A stretch of DNA of 63,631 bases, taken from positions 1 through 63,631 of the forward strand of contig CAZBDU010000022.1 in the NCBI GenBank assembly GCA_964490725.1, read 5' to 3'. A program made the translations under genes and the position numbers. This document shows positions 1-8,115 of this stretch, in pieces (positions within the stretch are counted from its first letter, which is position 1; each line of letters begins with the position of its first letter). The notes beneath the pieces are model-generated. The model was not told where the DNA came from. It worked only from the letters and a program-made list of their open reading frames with translations, and made no database searches. This DNA comes from CAZBDU01 sp964490725 (GTDB lineage: Bacteria > Spirochaetota > Spirochaetia > SZUA-6 > DRHE01).

Positions 1-2263
1 CCCCCTCCCCGGCCGCCCCCGACTCGCGGGCCGCCCCCTCCCCGCCGCCGGCGGAGAAGGCCAGCAGGAACGGCTTCTCGTTGCGCGCCAGGGCGCGGCG
101 GTCCAGCCGCTGGGAGAGCCCGCTCCAGGGGCCGCCGTCGAACCAGAAGGTGAAGCGGCGCTCCCCCTGGTCCATGTGCGGGATGAAGCGGCGCTCCGCC
201 AGAAAGGGGCGGCCCTCGAAGGGGTGAGCCGCGTAGGCCGGCGAGCGCAGGAGAGACAGGCGCAGCTCGCCGGCGCTGAAATCCGAGCCGTAGCTTCCCT
301 CGTTGATGCAGGTGAGCGCCAGGTCCCGCCGGGCGGAGGCCACCGCCAGCCATTTCTGCGCCACGTTCTCCTCCCCCGTCCCTTCGAGGCGCTCCACTCC
401 GAAGGGCGCCTGCCCCAGGCAAGCGGCATCCTTCAGCACGGTCGGCGCCGAGAGCTTGAGCATCCTGTTCCGCTCGTTCCAGTAGACCCACAGGTCCACG
501 CGGATCTCCGTGCCCCGCCTGGGGAGGAAGTACCGCTGGCACAGAAACGAGTCACGGTAGCGGAAGAGAGCCTCCACCACGGTGCGGACCTCCCCCTCCT
601 CCACCACCCGCAGCGACCCGAGCTCCGCCGGAGCGCCTTCTCGCAAGCGGGAGCCCTCCTCCGGCTCCATGAGGACCGCCGCGCCCTCCAGGTCCCGGAA
701 CCCCCGCACGCGCATCCCCCAGGGATCGCCGTCGTCCCGCATCACCAGCAGGCGGAAGGCGTCCTTCTCCAGCAGGTCCACTCCACGCACCGCGTAGCGG
801 TCCACCAGCCCGGTGGCCCCGTCGATGTGGACCTGAAGCTCATCGCTGCGGAACTCGATCCCCCGCCGGTCCGCCGGCGGGGGGGCTGGCGCCCGCTCCC
901 GCAGCTCGAACCGGCAGTCGAAGCGGCTCACCGCCCCGGCGGCCAGCTCCGCGGCGAACACCACCTTCTTGCGCCAGTCGATGTTCAGGTTGCTGGCCTC
1001 CTTTTCCAGCTGGCAGGGGACCCTCCGCCCCTCCCTGCTGAGCACCGGGTGAGACCATAGCTGCCCGCGGAGCGGATCGGGAAGGTTCAGCTCGCATTCC
1101 CAGACGCCCTCCACCGCATAGGGATGCGGGTTCCAGGCCAGGATGGGGATGGTCCCCTGCGGGGCGGGCGGCTGGCCGCGGCACAGGGCGAAGAAGGCGC
1201 GCGCCTTCAGGCGCGAGAGAAGCTCCAGCCCGTGATCCATCAGCTGCAGCGCCCACTCCTCCACCGCCCGGGTCCCCGAGCCCGGCAGGATGTCGTGAAA
1301 CTGGGCCAGCAGCAAATCGTAGAGGGCCCGCTCCATCTCCTGGAAAGGATAGTCCAGGAGCTGCAGCAGCGCCGCCTGGCTGAGGGTCTTCTCCGTGAGG
1401 AGATACTCGCTCTCCAGCCTCCGGTAGCGCTGCTTCACCCGCACCTGCGAGGTGTAGCACCCCACCGCCCAGGGGTTGAGGCTCCTCCGGTGCTCCCGCA
1501 GGGGCTCGCCCCCTTCGCGCAGCGCCCGAAAATACGCCTCCGGGGTGGAGTGCACGATCCGGTGCTCCCCCTCCGTTTCCGCCAGGCGGCGGATCGCCTC
1601 CAGGTCGGCGGCGGAGGGGCCTCCCCCGTGGTCCCCCACCCCCCAGAGGACCATGCCGACCGGCCTGTCCGGGTGGGCCTCCAGCCAGTCCCGGATCTTG
1701 CCGGCGGCCTGGCCCCGGCGGGTGAGGTAGTGGTTGAACCCGCGCGAGGCCGCCACGCGCGACCCGTCGTAGCCCACCCAGAGGAAATCCTCCCCCGGCA
1801 GGCTCAGGTCCTTCTCCTTGGGGCGGCAGAAGAGGTAGGAGTCGTAGCCTGCCCGCGCCAGGAGCTGCACCAGCCCCCGGGAGTGCCCGAAGGAGTCCAG
1901 GTTCACCGCCGTGGTCGGGCGCACGCCGAAGGTGCGGGAGAAGTAGCCGCGCCCCGACAGCATCTGGCGCAGCACGGATTCCCCGCAGGGCATGTTGCAG
2001 TCCGGCTGCAGGAACCATCCGCCTATGATGTGCCACCGGCCTTCGGCCACCAGGCGGAGGATTCGCTGGAACAGGCGGGGGTCGTACTCCTGGACCCAGC
2101 GGTACAGGAGGGCCTCGTTGTGGTTGAACACCAGGCCGGGGAAGCTGCGGCACAGGTCGGCGGCCGTCCTGAAGGTGGCCACGGCCTCCGCGGCCCCCTC
2201 CTCCCACTCCCACAGCCAGACCGGATCCAGGTGGGCGTTGCAGACAAGGTGGATCGCGCTCAT
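1..2263 (-). CDS. Glycoside hydrolase family 38 alpha-mannosidase, 3' end cut by the window
   Basis: Reading from the ATG at 2263 down to base 2 gives an open frame of about 754 codons with no stop, so the C-terminus lies outside the window. The N-terminus has the GH38 signature HLDPVWLW (residues 11-18), with a metal-binding His and Asp. NLDSFGHS (121-128) matches the DxFGxS nucleophile motif, with Asp123 as the likely nucleophile. GH38 enzymes are retaining, zinc-dependent alpha-mannosidases; no signal peptide is visible, so it is probably cytoplasmic. The later region fits the central helical and C-terminal beta domains of the family. It is divergent from the HAD gene starting at 2355. Substrate linkage cannot be read from sequence. 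Confidence 0.93.
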   Translation of the reverse strand, partial: MSAIHLVCNAHLDPVWLWEWEEGAAEAVATFRTAADLCRSFPGLVFNHNEALLYRWVQEYDPRLFQRILRLVAEGRWHIIGGWFLQPDCNMPCGESVLRQMLSGRGYFSRTFGVRPTTAVNLDSFGHSRGLVQLLARAGYDSYLFCRPKEKDLSLPGEDFLWVGYDGSRVAASRGFNHYLTRRGQAAGKIRDWLEAHPDRPVGMVLWGVGDHGGGPSAADLEAIRRLAETEGEHRIVHSTPEAYFRALREGGEPLREHRRSLNPWAVGCYTSQVRVKQRYRRLESEYLLTEKTLSQAALLQLLDYPFQEMERALYDLLLAQFHDILPGSGTRAVEEWALQLMDHGLELLSRLKARAFFALCRGQPPAPQGTIPILAWNPHPYAVEGVWECELNLPDPLRGQLWSHPVLSREGRRVPCQLEKEASNLNIDWRKKVVFAAELAAGAVSRFDCRFELRERAPAPPPADRRGIEFRSDELQVHIDGATGLVDRYAVRGVDLLEKDAFRLLVMRDDGDPWGMRVRGFRDLEGAAVLMEPEEGSRLREGAPAELGSLRVVEEGEVRTVVEALFRYRDSFLCQRYFLPRRGTEIRVDLWVYWNERNRMLKLSAPTVLKDAACLGQAPFGVERLEGTGEENVAQKWLAVASARRDLALTCINEGSYGSDFSAGELRLSLLRSPAYAAHPFEGRPFLAERRFIPHMDQGERRFTFWFDGGPWSGLSQRLDRRALARNEKPFLLAFSAGGGEGAARESGAAGEG

Positions 2264-2354
2264 GCCGGACAGTATACAGGATGGGAGGACGCGGGCCACT
2301 TCCGGGTTGGCCCTGTCCCGGGGGCTGCGTACATTGCCAGCGAGGCTGGCAAGA

Positions 2355-2948
2355 ATGCCGCAGCTGTACATCTTCGACATGGGCGGGGTGGTGAGCACAA
2401 ACACCAACGTGCTCCCCCATATCGCCCGGCATCTGGGCCTGGACGTCAAAGAGACCGATCTGTACTCCCTGGCGGACGGAGATCTGGTGGAGCTGATGCG
2501 GGGCCTCATCACCGAGGGAGAGTTCTGGCGGCGCTTCTCCCGGCGGGCCGGCCGGCCGGTGGAGGAGGACCTCTTCCGGCGCTTCTTCCACCCCCGGCCC
2601 GTTGCGGGGATGGCGGAGCTGGTGGCGGAGCTCCGGGAGGAGGCCCGGGTGGTGGTGGGCACCAACACCATCGAGCCCCACTACCGGGTGCATGCCGAAC
2701 GCGGGGACTACGGGCCTTTTGACCGGGTCTACGCCTCCCACCGCATGGGGCTGGCCAAGCCGGACCCGGCCTTCTACCTGCACATCCTGAACCACGAAGG
2801 CTGCGCCCCGGGGGAGGCGGCGTTCGTGGACGACCTGAGCGCGAACGTGGAGGCGGCGGCCCGGCTGGGAATCGCCGCTTTCCTCTTCACCGACGTGGAG
2901 ACCCTGCGGCGAGATCTGGCCCCGCTGCGGGGACCGCGCAAGCGCTAG
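2355..2948 (+). CDS. HAD-superfamily hydrolase (putative sugar-phosphate phosphatase)
   Basis: A 197-residue protein beginning MPQLYIFDMGGVV, where the first Asp of DMGG is the expected HAD nucleophile. The GTNT segment fits motif II, the Lys of the LAKPDP segment is the motif III lysine, and FVDDLSANVEAA is motif IV with its acidic pair. This is the compact HAD-IA layout of small phosphatases and beta-phosphoglucomutase relatives. The frame is open further upstream, but the ATG at 2355 begins exactly at the family N-terminus. Divergent from the alpha-mannosidase gene and just upstream of a sugar ABC operon, so a sugar-phosphate substrate is plausible but unproven. Confidence 0.85.
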   Translation: MPQLYIFDMGGVVSTNTNVLPHIARHLGLDVKETDLYSLADGDLVELMRGLITEGEFWRRFSRRAGRPVEEDLFRRFFHPRPVAGMAELVAELREEARVVVGTNTIEPHYRVHAERGDYGPFDRVYASHRMGLAKPDPAFYLHILNHEGCAPGEAAFVDDLSANVEAAARLGIAAFLFTDVETLRRDLAPLRGPRKR

Positions 2949-3000
2949 AGCTCCGGAGCCGCGCCGCCCGGAGCGCCGGAGAAGCTGGAGAACAAGAAGC

Positions 3001-3028
3001 TTGACAACCGCCCGACAGGCTCTACAAT
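3001..3028 (+). promoter_or_regulatory. Sigma-70-type promoter of the sugar ABC operon
   Basis: A perfect TTGACA (3001-3006) is followed after 16 bases by TACAAT (3023-3028), about 50 bases before the binding-protein start. A strong ribosome binding site, AAGGAGGT (3067-3074), sits 4 bases before the ATG at 3079. Seen directly; activity is inferred. Confidence 0.7.
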
Positions 3029-3078
3029 CGAAGGGAAAGCCGGTTCTTTGACGAAGAGAATCGAAAAAGGAGGTCAGC

Positions 3079-4125
3079 ATGAAAAGAGGTATCAGCCTGC
3101 TGGGAGTGGCTGCTCTGGCCATTCTGCTCTGCCTGCCGGCGTTCGCCGGCGGCGGGACCGAGGCGGCCGGCGCGCCAACCGCCGGCGGGGTCGTGTTCTA
3201 CCTGGCGCCCAACCAGTTCGACGAGTTCCAGACCACCGCCTCCAAGATGATCAAGAAGTACGTGGAGGAGGCGGGGTACGAGTGCAGGCAGCTGGTGGCG
3301 GGCAATGAGGACGTTTCCCTGCAGCTCAACCAGCTGGACAACGCCATCACCCAGAAGCCGAAGGCCATCATCATCGCGGCCACCGACGGCACGGCGGTGG
3401 TGGACGGCGTGGAAAAGGCCAGGGCCGCCGGTATCCCGGTGATCGCCTTCGACCGCATCATCAGCGGCACGAAGGTGGACTTCACCTCCGTGGCCGGGTG
3501 CCGGAAGATGGGCATCCTGGCCGCAGGGGAGATCGCCCGCCTTCTGAAGGAGAAGAACGGCAGCGTGAAGGGGAAGGTCCTGGACATCATGGGCGACCCC
3601 GGAGACTCCTACACCGTGTTGATCGAGGAGGGATTCAAGGACACCATCGCCCAGTATCCCGACGTGAAGGTGGAGACCAAGATCGCCGACGGCTGGGAGG
3701 CCTCCAGGGCGGCGAACATCGCCGACGACTACCTGGTGGCCAACCGTGACACGGACCTGATCTTCTCCCACGCCGAGCACCTGGCCGCGGCCATCCAGGC
3801 GGTGCTGGAGACCAAGGGCTACAAGAAGGGAGAGATGCTGATGGTCTCCACGGCGGGGATGCCCATGGGTCTGAACCTGGTCAGGGACGGCTGGCTCCAG
3901 TCCACCGTGGAGCAGCCCCTGGCGGCCCAGGCCGAAGGGGTGGCCATGTTCCTGAAGGACGTGATCGCCAAGAAATCGATCAAGGAGGGGCCCTACAAAG
4001 TGGGCGGGTTCGACTCGGAGCTGGTGGAGCAGAAATACGGGCCGGAGCTGCGCATCCCCGGTTCGGTGAGCACCCTGAAGAACGTGGACGATCCCAAGTT
4101 CTGGGGAAACCAGGTACGCGAATAG
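3079..4125 (+). CDS. Sugar ABC transporter substrate-binding protein, ribose/xylose type (Peripla_BP_4)
   Basis: A 348-residue exported protein: basic start MKRG, a hydrophobic stretch of about 18 residues, then AFAGGGTEAAG, a Gly/Glu/Ala-rich mature N-terminus reminiscent of spirochaetal binding proteins. The body follows the two-lobed fold of ribose/xylose/inositol binding proteins, with a hinge-like VIAFDRIISG and DIMGDPGDSY. No lipobox Cys lies at the expected cleavage point. First gene of an operon with permease (4264), dehydrogenase (5350) and ATPase (6497), so it delivers a sugar or polyol to that importer. The ligand is unknown. Start chosen by the strong AAGGAGGT at 3067-3074. Confidence 0.92.
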   Translation: MKRGISLLGVAALAILLCLPAFAGGGTEAAGAPTAGGVVFYLAPNQFDEFQTTASKMIKKYVEEAGYECRQLVAGNEDVSLQLNQLDNAITQKPKAIIIAATDGTAVVDGVEKARAAGIPVIAFDRIISGTKVDFTSVAGCRKMGILAAGEIARLLKEKNGSVKGKVLDIMGDPGDSYTVLIEEGFKDTIAQYPDVKVETKIADGWEASRAANIADDYLVANRDTDLIFSHAEHLAAAIQAVLETKGYKKGEMLMVSTAGMPMGLNLVRDGWLQSTVEQPLAAQAEGVAMFLKDVIAKKSIKEGPYKVGGFDSELVEQKYGPELRIPGSVSTLKNVDDPKFWGNQVRE

Positions 4126-4129
4126 GCGC

Positions 4130-4150
4130 GCCGGGGGTGAGGCCCCCGGC
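4130..4150 (+). terminator. GC hairpin between binding protein and permease (attenuator or mRNA stabiliser)
   Basis: A perfect 8-bp stem, GCCGGGGG (4130-4137) with CCCCCGGC (4143-4150), and a 5-base loop, starting 5 bases after the binding-protein stop. No U-run follows, so it is more likely a partial terminator or 3'-protecting stem that keeps the binding protein in excess over the membrane genes, a common arrangement in ABC operons. Confidence 0.5.
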
Positions 4151-4263
4151 TCGCGTCGAGACACGACGGGGGCTGCGGGGAGGGCGGAAGCGCTCCCCGC
4201 GGCGCCCCATACAGCCAGTCTGTTCGGACCGCGCGGTCTGCCCGGTGCCGAGGAAAGGTATGC

Positions 4264-5310
4264 ATGCAGGAGGCTAAGCCGCAGGCGAGGGAGGCCCACC
4301 TGGCCGGCCGGAGGCGGCCGGAGGTCGGGCTGCTGCCGGTCCGCAAGGAGGCGCTGCGCTGGATCCTGGACCACATGGTGTGGTTCATCCTCCTCATCGT
4401 GCTCCTGGCCTTTTCCCTCGGGGTCAAAGGTTTCGCCCAGTTCGACATCTTCCGCAACATCTTCTACCACGCCGTGTTCGTCGGCATCCTGGCCATCGCG
4501 GAGGCGATGTGCATCATCAGCCGGGAGATGGATCTGTCGGTGGAATCCGTCCTCGGCCTGAGCGCGGTGGTCACCGCTTATCTGACCGGGGCCAGCTCGG
4601 ATGCCTCCGGGCTCATGGTGAACGGCTTCCTTACGCTGGGGATCGTGGTGCTCATGGGCCTGCTGATCGGCCTGTTCAACGGCGTTCTGATCGTGCGCAT
4701 GAAGATCAGCTCGTTCATCATCACCCTGGCCGGGTACCTGATGTTCCGCGCCGTGGGCCTGCTCATCACCCAGGGCCACGGAGTGATCAGGCTCAGGCCG
4801 GAGGTGGTGGCGGTGGCCAGAATCGACATCGGGCCCATACCGCTGATGATCATCATCATGCTCACCTTCTACGCCGCCTTCCACCTCCTCCTCACCAGAA
4901 CGCGCTTCGGCAGGCACATCTACCTGGTGGGGGACGACAGGGAGGCCAGCTACAACGCCGGCATCCGGGTGGACCGCGTCCTGCTCAGCGTGTTCCTCCT
5001 GAGCGGGGCTCTCTCGGCGGTGGCAGGCTGGCTCCTGGCGGCGCGCACCAATGGCTCCTCCCCGGGGATCGGCATGGGCATGCTCTTCGAAGCGTTCGCC
5101 GCCGTGGTGATCGGAGGGGTGAGCCTGCGCGGGGGGGTGGGGAACCTCACCGGCGTGTTTGCCGGTGCGGTGCTGCTGAGCGCGATTTCCACCGCCATCT
5201 CGATCCTGGGCATGCCGCCGTTCTACATGAACGTCATCCGGGGCGGCTTCATCATCATCGCCGTGCTCCTGGACGCCCTGATCAGCCGGGTCCGGCCCCT
5301 GCTGCTGTGA
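4264..5310 (+). CDS. Sugar ABC transporter permease, RbsC family
   Basis: A 348-residue polytopic membrane protein. A charged N-terminal tail of about 35 residues is followed by roughly 8-10 hydrophobic spans. Family landmarks include EAMCIISREMDLSVES near residues 80-95, GxxNGVLI near 135-145, and the conserved cytoplasmic loop and span TRTRFGRHIYLVGDDREASYNAGI in BPD_transp_2 (RbsC) permeases. It forms the channel of the importer encoded by the genes at 3079 and 6497. An overlapping ATG at 4260 is in another frame; the ATG at 4264 follows GAGGAAAGG. Confidence 0.92.
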   Translation: MQEAKPQAREAHLAGRRRPEVGLLPVRKEALRWILDHMVWFILLIVLLAFSLGVKGFAQFDIFRNIFYHAVFVGILAIAEAMCIISREMDLSVESVLGLSAVVTAYLTGASSDASGLMVNGFLTLGIVVLMGLLIGLFNGVLIVRMKISSFIITLAGYLMFRAVGLLITQGHGVIRLRPEVVAVARIDIGPIPLMIIIMLTFYAAFHLLLTRTRFGRHIYLVGDDREASYNAGIRVDRVLLSVFLLSGALSAVAGWLLAARTNGSSPGIGMGMLFEAFAAVVIGGVSLRGGVGNLTGVFAGAVLLSAISTAISILGMPPFYMNVIRGGFIIIAVLLDALISRVRPLLL

Positions 5311-5349
5311 GCGGGTCGCGCGAGGCGGCGAGCCATCAAGGAGGAACGC

Positions 5350-6375
5350 GTGAAGGCAGTGGTCTGGAACGGAGCCTACGATCTCTCGCTCCAGGAAGTC
5401 CCCGATCCGGTGCCCGAGGAAGGCCAGGTGCTGATCCGCAGCCAGGCGGTGGGGATATGCGGGAGCGACCTGGAGATCTACGACGGCAGGTTCAAGCAGA
5501 GCGTGCCGCCGCTGATCATCGGGCACGAAGGGTGCGGCATCGTCGAGGCGGTGGGCCCCGGGGTCCGAAAGGTCCGCAAGGGCGATCGGGTGAGCGTGGA
5601 GTGCATCCTCTACTGCGGGGAGTGCGAGTTCTGCCGCCGGGGGCAGCACGGCCTCTGTGATCGCGGAGGCGTCATGGGCATGATCGGCGCGCAGGGGGAG
5701 TACGCCGAGCTCTTCGTGGCCCCGGAGAAGAACTGTCACCCCCTGCCGGAGAACATCGACTTCAGGGAGGCCGCGCTGATCGACACCCTGGCGGGGCCCG
5801 CCCACGGGATCGGGTTGATCGACGTGCCCCGGGGAAGCACCGTGGCTGTGTTCGGCCCCGGGCCGGCGGGCCTGTTCTTCTGCAGGCTGGCGAAGCTGCG
5901 GGGAGCCTCCCGGGTCTACCTGGTGGGCACCCGGGACAACCGGCTGGAGCTGGGCCCCCGCTACGGGGCGGACCGCAGGGTGAACGTGGGCCGCGAGGAG
6001 GTCACGGAGGTCATCCGCGGGGACACCGGCGGCAGGGGCGTGGACATCGTGATCGAGTCGGCCGGCTCCGCCAAGGCGCTGAACGATGGAATGGGGGTCC
6101 TGCGCAAGGGGGGCACGCTTCTGATCTACGGGGTGTTCGGCGGCGGGCCGGTGGCGGTGGACATACAGCCCATCCAGCTGTTCGAGCTCAACATCATCGG
6201 CAGCTGCGGCCTGGATTACCCGGGCGCCATCGATCTGGTGAGCCGGGGAGAGGTCCCCGTGAAGGGGCTCGTCTCCCACACCTTCTCCCTGGAGCAGCTG
6301 CCGGATGCCTTCGGCAGCGGGCTCATCGCCGAGAGGCGCGAGGGCTACATGAAGGGGGTGGTCCTGTTCCCCTAG
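5350..6375 (+). CDS. Zinc-dependent alcohol/polyol dehydrogenase (MDR superfamily)
   Basis: A 341-residue medium-chain dehydrogenase starting at GTG 5350 behind AAGGAGG (5338-5344). Catalytic zinc residues are in GICGSDLE and GHEG. The structural zinc is the four-Cys group in YCGECEFCRRGQHGLC. The nucleotide-binding loop is FGPGPAGLF. Members oxidise polyols such as sorbitol, threitol or inositol with NAD(P). It lies between permease and ATPase genes of a sugar ABC system, so it probably oxidises the imported polyol or sugar alcohol. One of three zinc dehydrogenases in the window (others at 33365 and 56825). Confidence 0.9.
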   Translation: MKAVVWNGAYDLSLQEVPDPVPEEGQVLIRSQAVGICGSDLEIYDGRFKQSVPPLIIGHEGCGIVEAVGPGVRKVRKGDRVSVECILYCGECEFCRRGQHGLCDRGGVMGMIGAQGEYAELFVAPEKNCHPLPENIDFREAALIDTLAGPAHGIGLIDVPRGSTVAVFGPGPAGLFFCRLAKLRGASRVYLVGTRDNRLELGPRYGADRRVNVGREEVTEVIRGDTGGRGVDIVIESAGSAKALNDGMGVLRKGGTLLIYGVFGGGPVAVDIQPIQLFELNIIGSCGLDYPGAIDLVSRGEVPVKGLVSHTFSLEQLPDAFGSGLIAERREGYMKGVVLFP

Positions 6376-6496
6376 GAGGGTCCGGGATGGAGCCGGCAAC
6401 AGCGGCCGGCGCCCGGCGGGGCTGGGAGCAGGCGGCGAACAGGGAGAGCAAGAAGCGGCGACCCGGGCAGGCCCGGGAGCGGGGAGGAGAGCCTGG

Positions 6497-7264
6497 ATGA
6501 GCACGCAGCAACGGAGCGCTCCGGTTCTGGAGGCCAGAAACATCAGCAAGCGGTTCGGCAAGGTGCAGGCGCTGAGCCGAGTGAGCCTGGAGGTCTACCC
6601 GGGTGACGTCCTGGGGCTGCTGGGAGACAACGGAGCCGGGAAATCCACCCTGATCAAGATCATCTCCGGGAACCACCGGCCCGACGAAGGGGAAGTCTAC
6701 CTGGACGGCCGGAGGGTGATGTTCCACTCGCCGGCGGAGTCGCGGGCGGCGGGAATCGAGACGGTCTACCAGAACAGCCCGGTATGCGAGAACGCCTCCG
6801 TGGCGGCCAACTTCTTCATCGGCAGGGAGCTGTGCGGCGGCATGCCTGGCCTGAGGGTGCTCAAGGAGCGGGCCATGCAGGAGGAGACCCGCAAGGTGCT
6901 CGCCGAGATCGGGATCGGGGTGCCTTCCGTGAAGTCCAAGATGGGCTTCCTCTCCGGCGGGCAGCGGCAGGCCATCATCCTGGGCCGCTTTTTCCACTGG
7001 GGAGGGAAGCTGGCGCTGCTGGACGAGCCCTTCGCGGCCCTGGGGGTGGCCGAGTCCCGCAACGGCCTGCAGCTCATCCGGCAGGTGAGCGCCAGGGCCC
7101 TGCCCATCATCCTCATCACCCACAACATCGAGTACGCGTTCCAGGTCATGAACCGCTTCGTGGTGCTCCGCCACGGAGAGGTGGCGGGCCAGGGCAAGGT
7201 GGAGGAGGTCACCCCGGACGAGGTGGTGGCCATGATCACCGGCGCCATCCGCATCAAGTCCTAG
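6497..7264 (+). CDS. Sugar ABC transporter ATP-binding protein, single-domain RbsA-like
   Basis: A 255-residue ABC ATPase with Walker A GDNGAGKST, Q-loop segment TVYQNS, signature LSGGQRQ, Walker B LALLDEP and switch histidine ITHN. RbsA-type ATPases are usually about 500 residues with two cassettes; this has one, as in the FrcA-like single-domain branch, so it should dimerise. It completes the importer with the genes at 3079 and 4264. The ATG at 6497 follows GGGGAGGAGAG. The 120 bases after the dehydrogenase stop hold no gene. Confidence 0.92.
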   Translation: MSTQQRSAPVLEARNISKRFGKVQALSRVSLEVYPGDVLGLLGDNGAGKSTLIKIISGNHRPDEGEVYLDGRRVMFHSPAESRAAGIETVYQNSPVCENASVAANFFIGRELCGGMPGLRVLKERAMQEETRKVLAEIGIGVPSVKSKMGFLSGGQRQAIILGRFFHWGGKLALLDEPFAALGVAESRNGLQLIRQVSARALPIILITHNIEYAFQVMNRFVVLRHGEVAGQGKVEEVTPDEVVAMITGAIRIKS

Positions 7265-7319
7265 GCATCACGGCTCCCTCGCTTCACTGCCTCCGCACGG
7301 CCGGGAGCCGGGCGTCAGG

Positions 7320-8030
7320 GTGGCCCTGACCTACAAGAGCTCGCAGGAGCGAGCCCTCCAGACGGTCGCGGGGATCGAAGAGGCGGGCGGGACGGCGATG
7401 GCCGTCCAGGCGGACCTCGGCGACCCGGAGGGAATGGGCGCGGCGGTCGGCGAGATCGAGCGGAGGTTCGGTGGGATCGACGTCCTGGTGAACAACGCCG
7501 TACAGTGGCCGGCGGAGCGGTTCTCATTCGAGGAGGGACCGCCCGGGAGCTGGGAGTCCTTCTTTGCCGTGAATCTCTTTGGGACCGTGAGGCTCTGCCA
7601 GCTGGTCATACCCGCAATGAAGGCGCGGCGCTGGGGCCGCATCGTGCTCCTGTCGAGTGATCTGGCGGTCGATTCCATGAAGGGCAGCGGACGCTACAGC
7701 ACCATGAAGGCGGCGCTGTTCGGCCTAGCCGCGAACCTGGTGGTCGAGCTTTCGCCTTTCAACATTCTGACCAACGTCGTGCTGCCGAGCTGGACGCTCA
7801 CAGAACGCGCGCGCGCCCACTTTCCGCAGTCGTTCCGGGAGGTCGCGGCGGCGGCCTTTCCAACCGGTCGCGTCACCACCCCCGAGGACGTTGCATCCCT
7901 GGTTCTCTACCTGGGCTCGGGGGCAAACGGCCACGTGAACGGGGAGCATATCCGTGTCACGGGGGCCGGTTCTCTCCCCCTCATGGGGTACCTGTGGGAG
8001 CAACAGCGCGCGGCGGGCGCGCCAGGGTGA
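7320..8030 (+). pseudogene. SDR-family oxidoreductase lacking the N-terminal cofactor motif (5'-truncated)
   Basis: The frame opens at GTG 7320 and encodes most of a short-chain dehydrogenase: ADLGD (cofactor Asp region), VLVNNAV (the NNAG segment), LLSSD with the catalytic Ser, and YSTMK with catalytic Tyr and Lys, then a normal C-terminus. The first roughly 30 residues of the family, with beta-1 and TGxxxGxG, are missing. The in-frame codons just upstream read GVRVALTYKSS, normally the beta-2 region, preceded by unrelated sequence. The break thus lies between the ATPase stop at 7264 and about 7310. Without the dinucleotide-binding loop it is unlikely to be an active dehydrogenase. A sequence error cannot be excluded. 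Confidence 0.72.
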
Positions 8031-8115
8031 GGAGGACCCCACTCCGCCGGCTGGCGGCTGGCCACCCGGGCCGCGCGTGCGTGCAGGCCGCAGGCAGGCG
8101 TGGTAGAATGAGCCC

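Noticed and set aside
840..3122. Long minus-strand frame of about 760 codons and plus-strand frames opposite the alpha-mannosidase.
   Set aside because: Same cause: shadow frames of the GH38 and HAD genes, with no family resemblance.
3022..6561. A very long open frame on the minus strand (about 1180 codons) opposite the ABC operon.
   Set aside because: Its translation is low-complexity (His, Ala, Pro, Gly, Arg rich) and follows from high GC at third positions of the plus-strand genes, all of which have clear family motifs.
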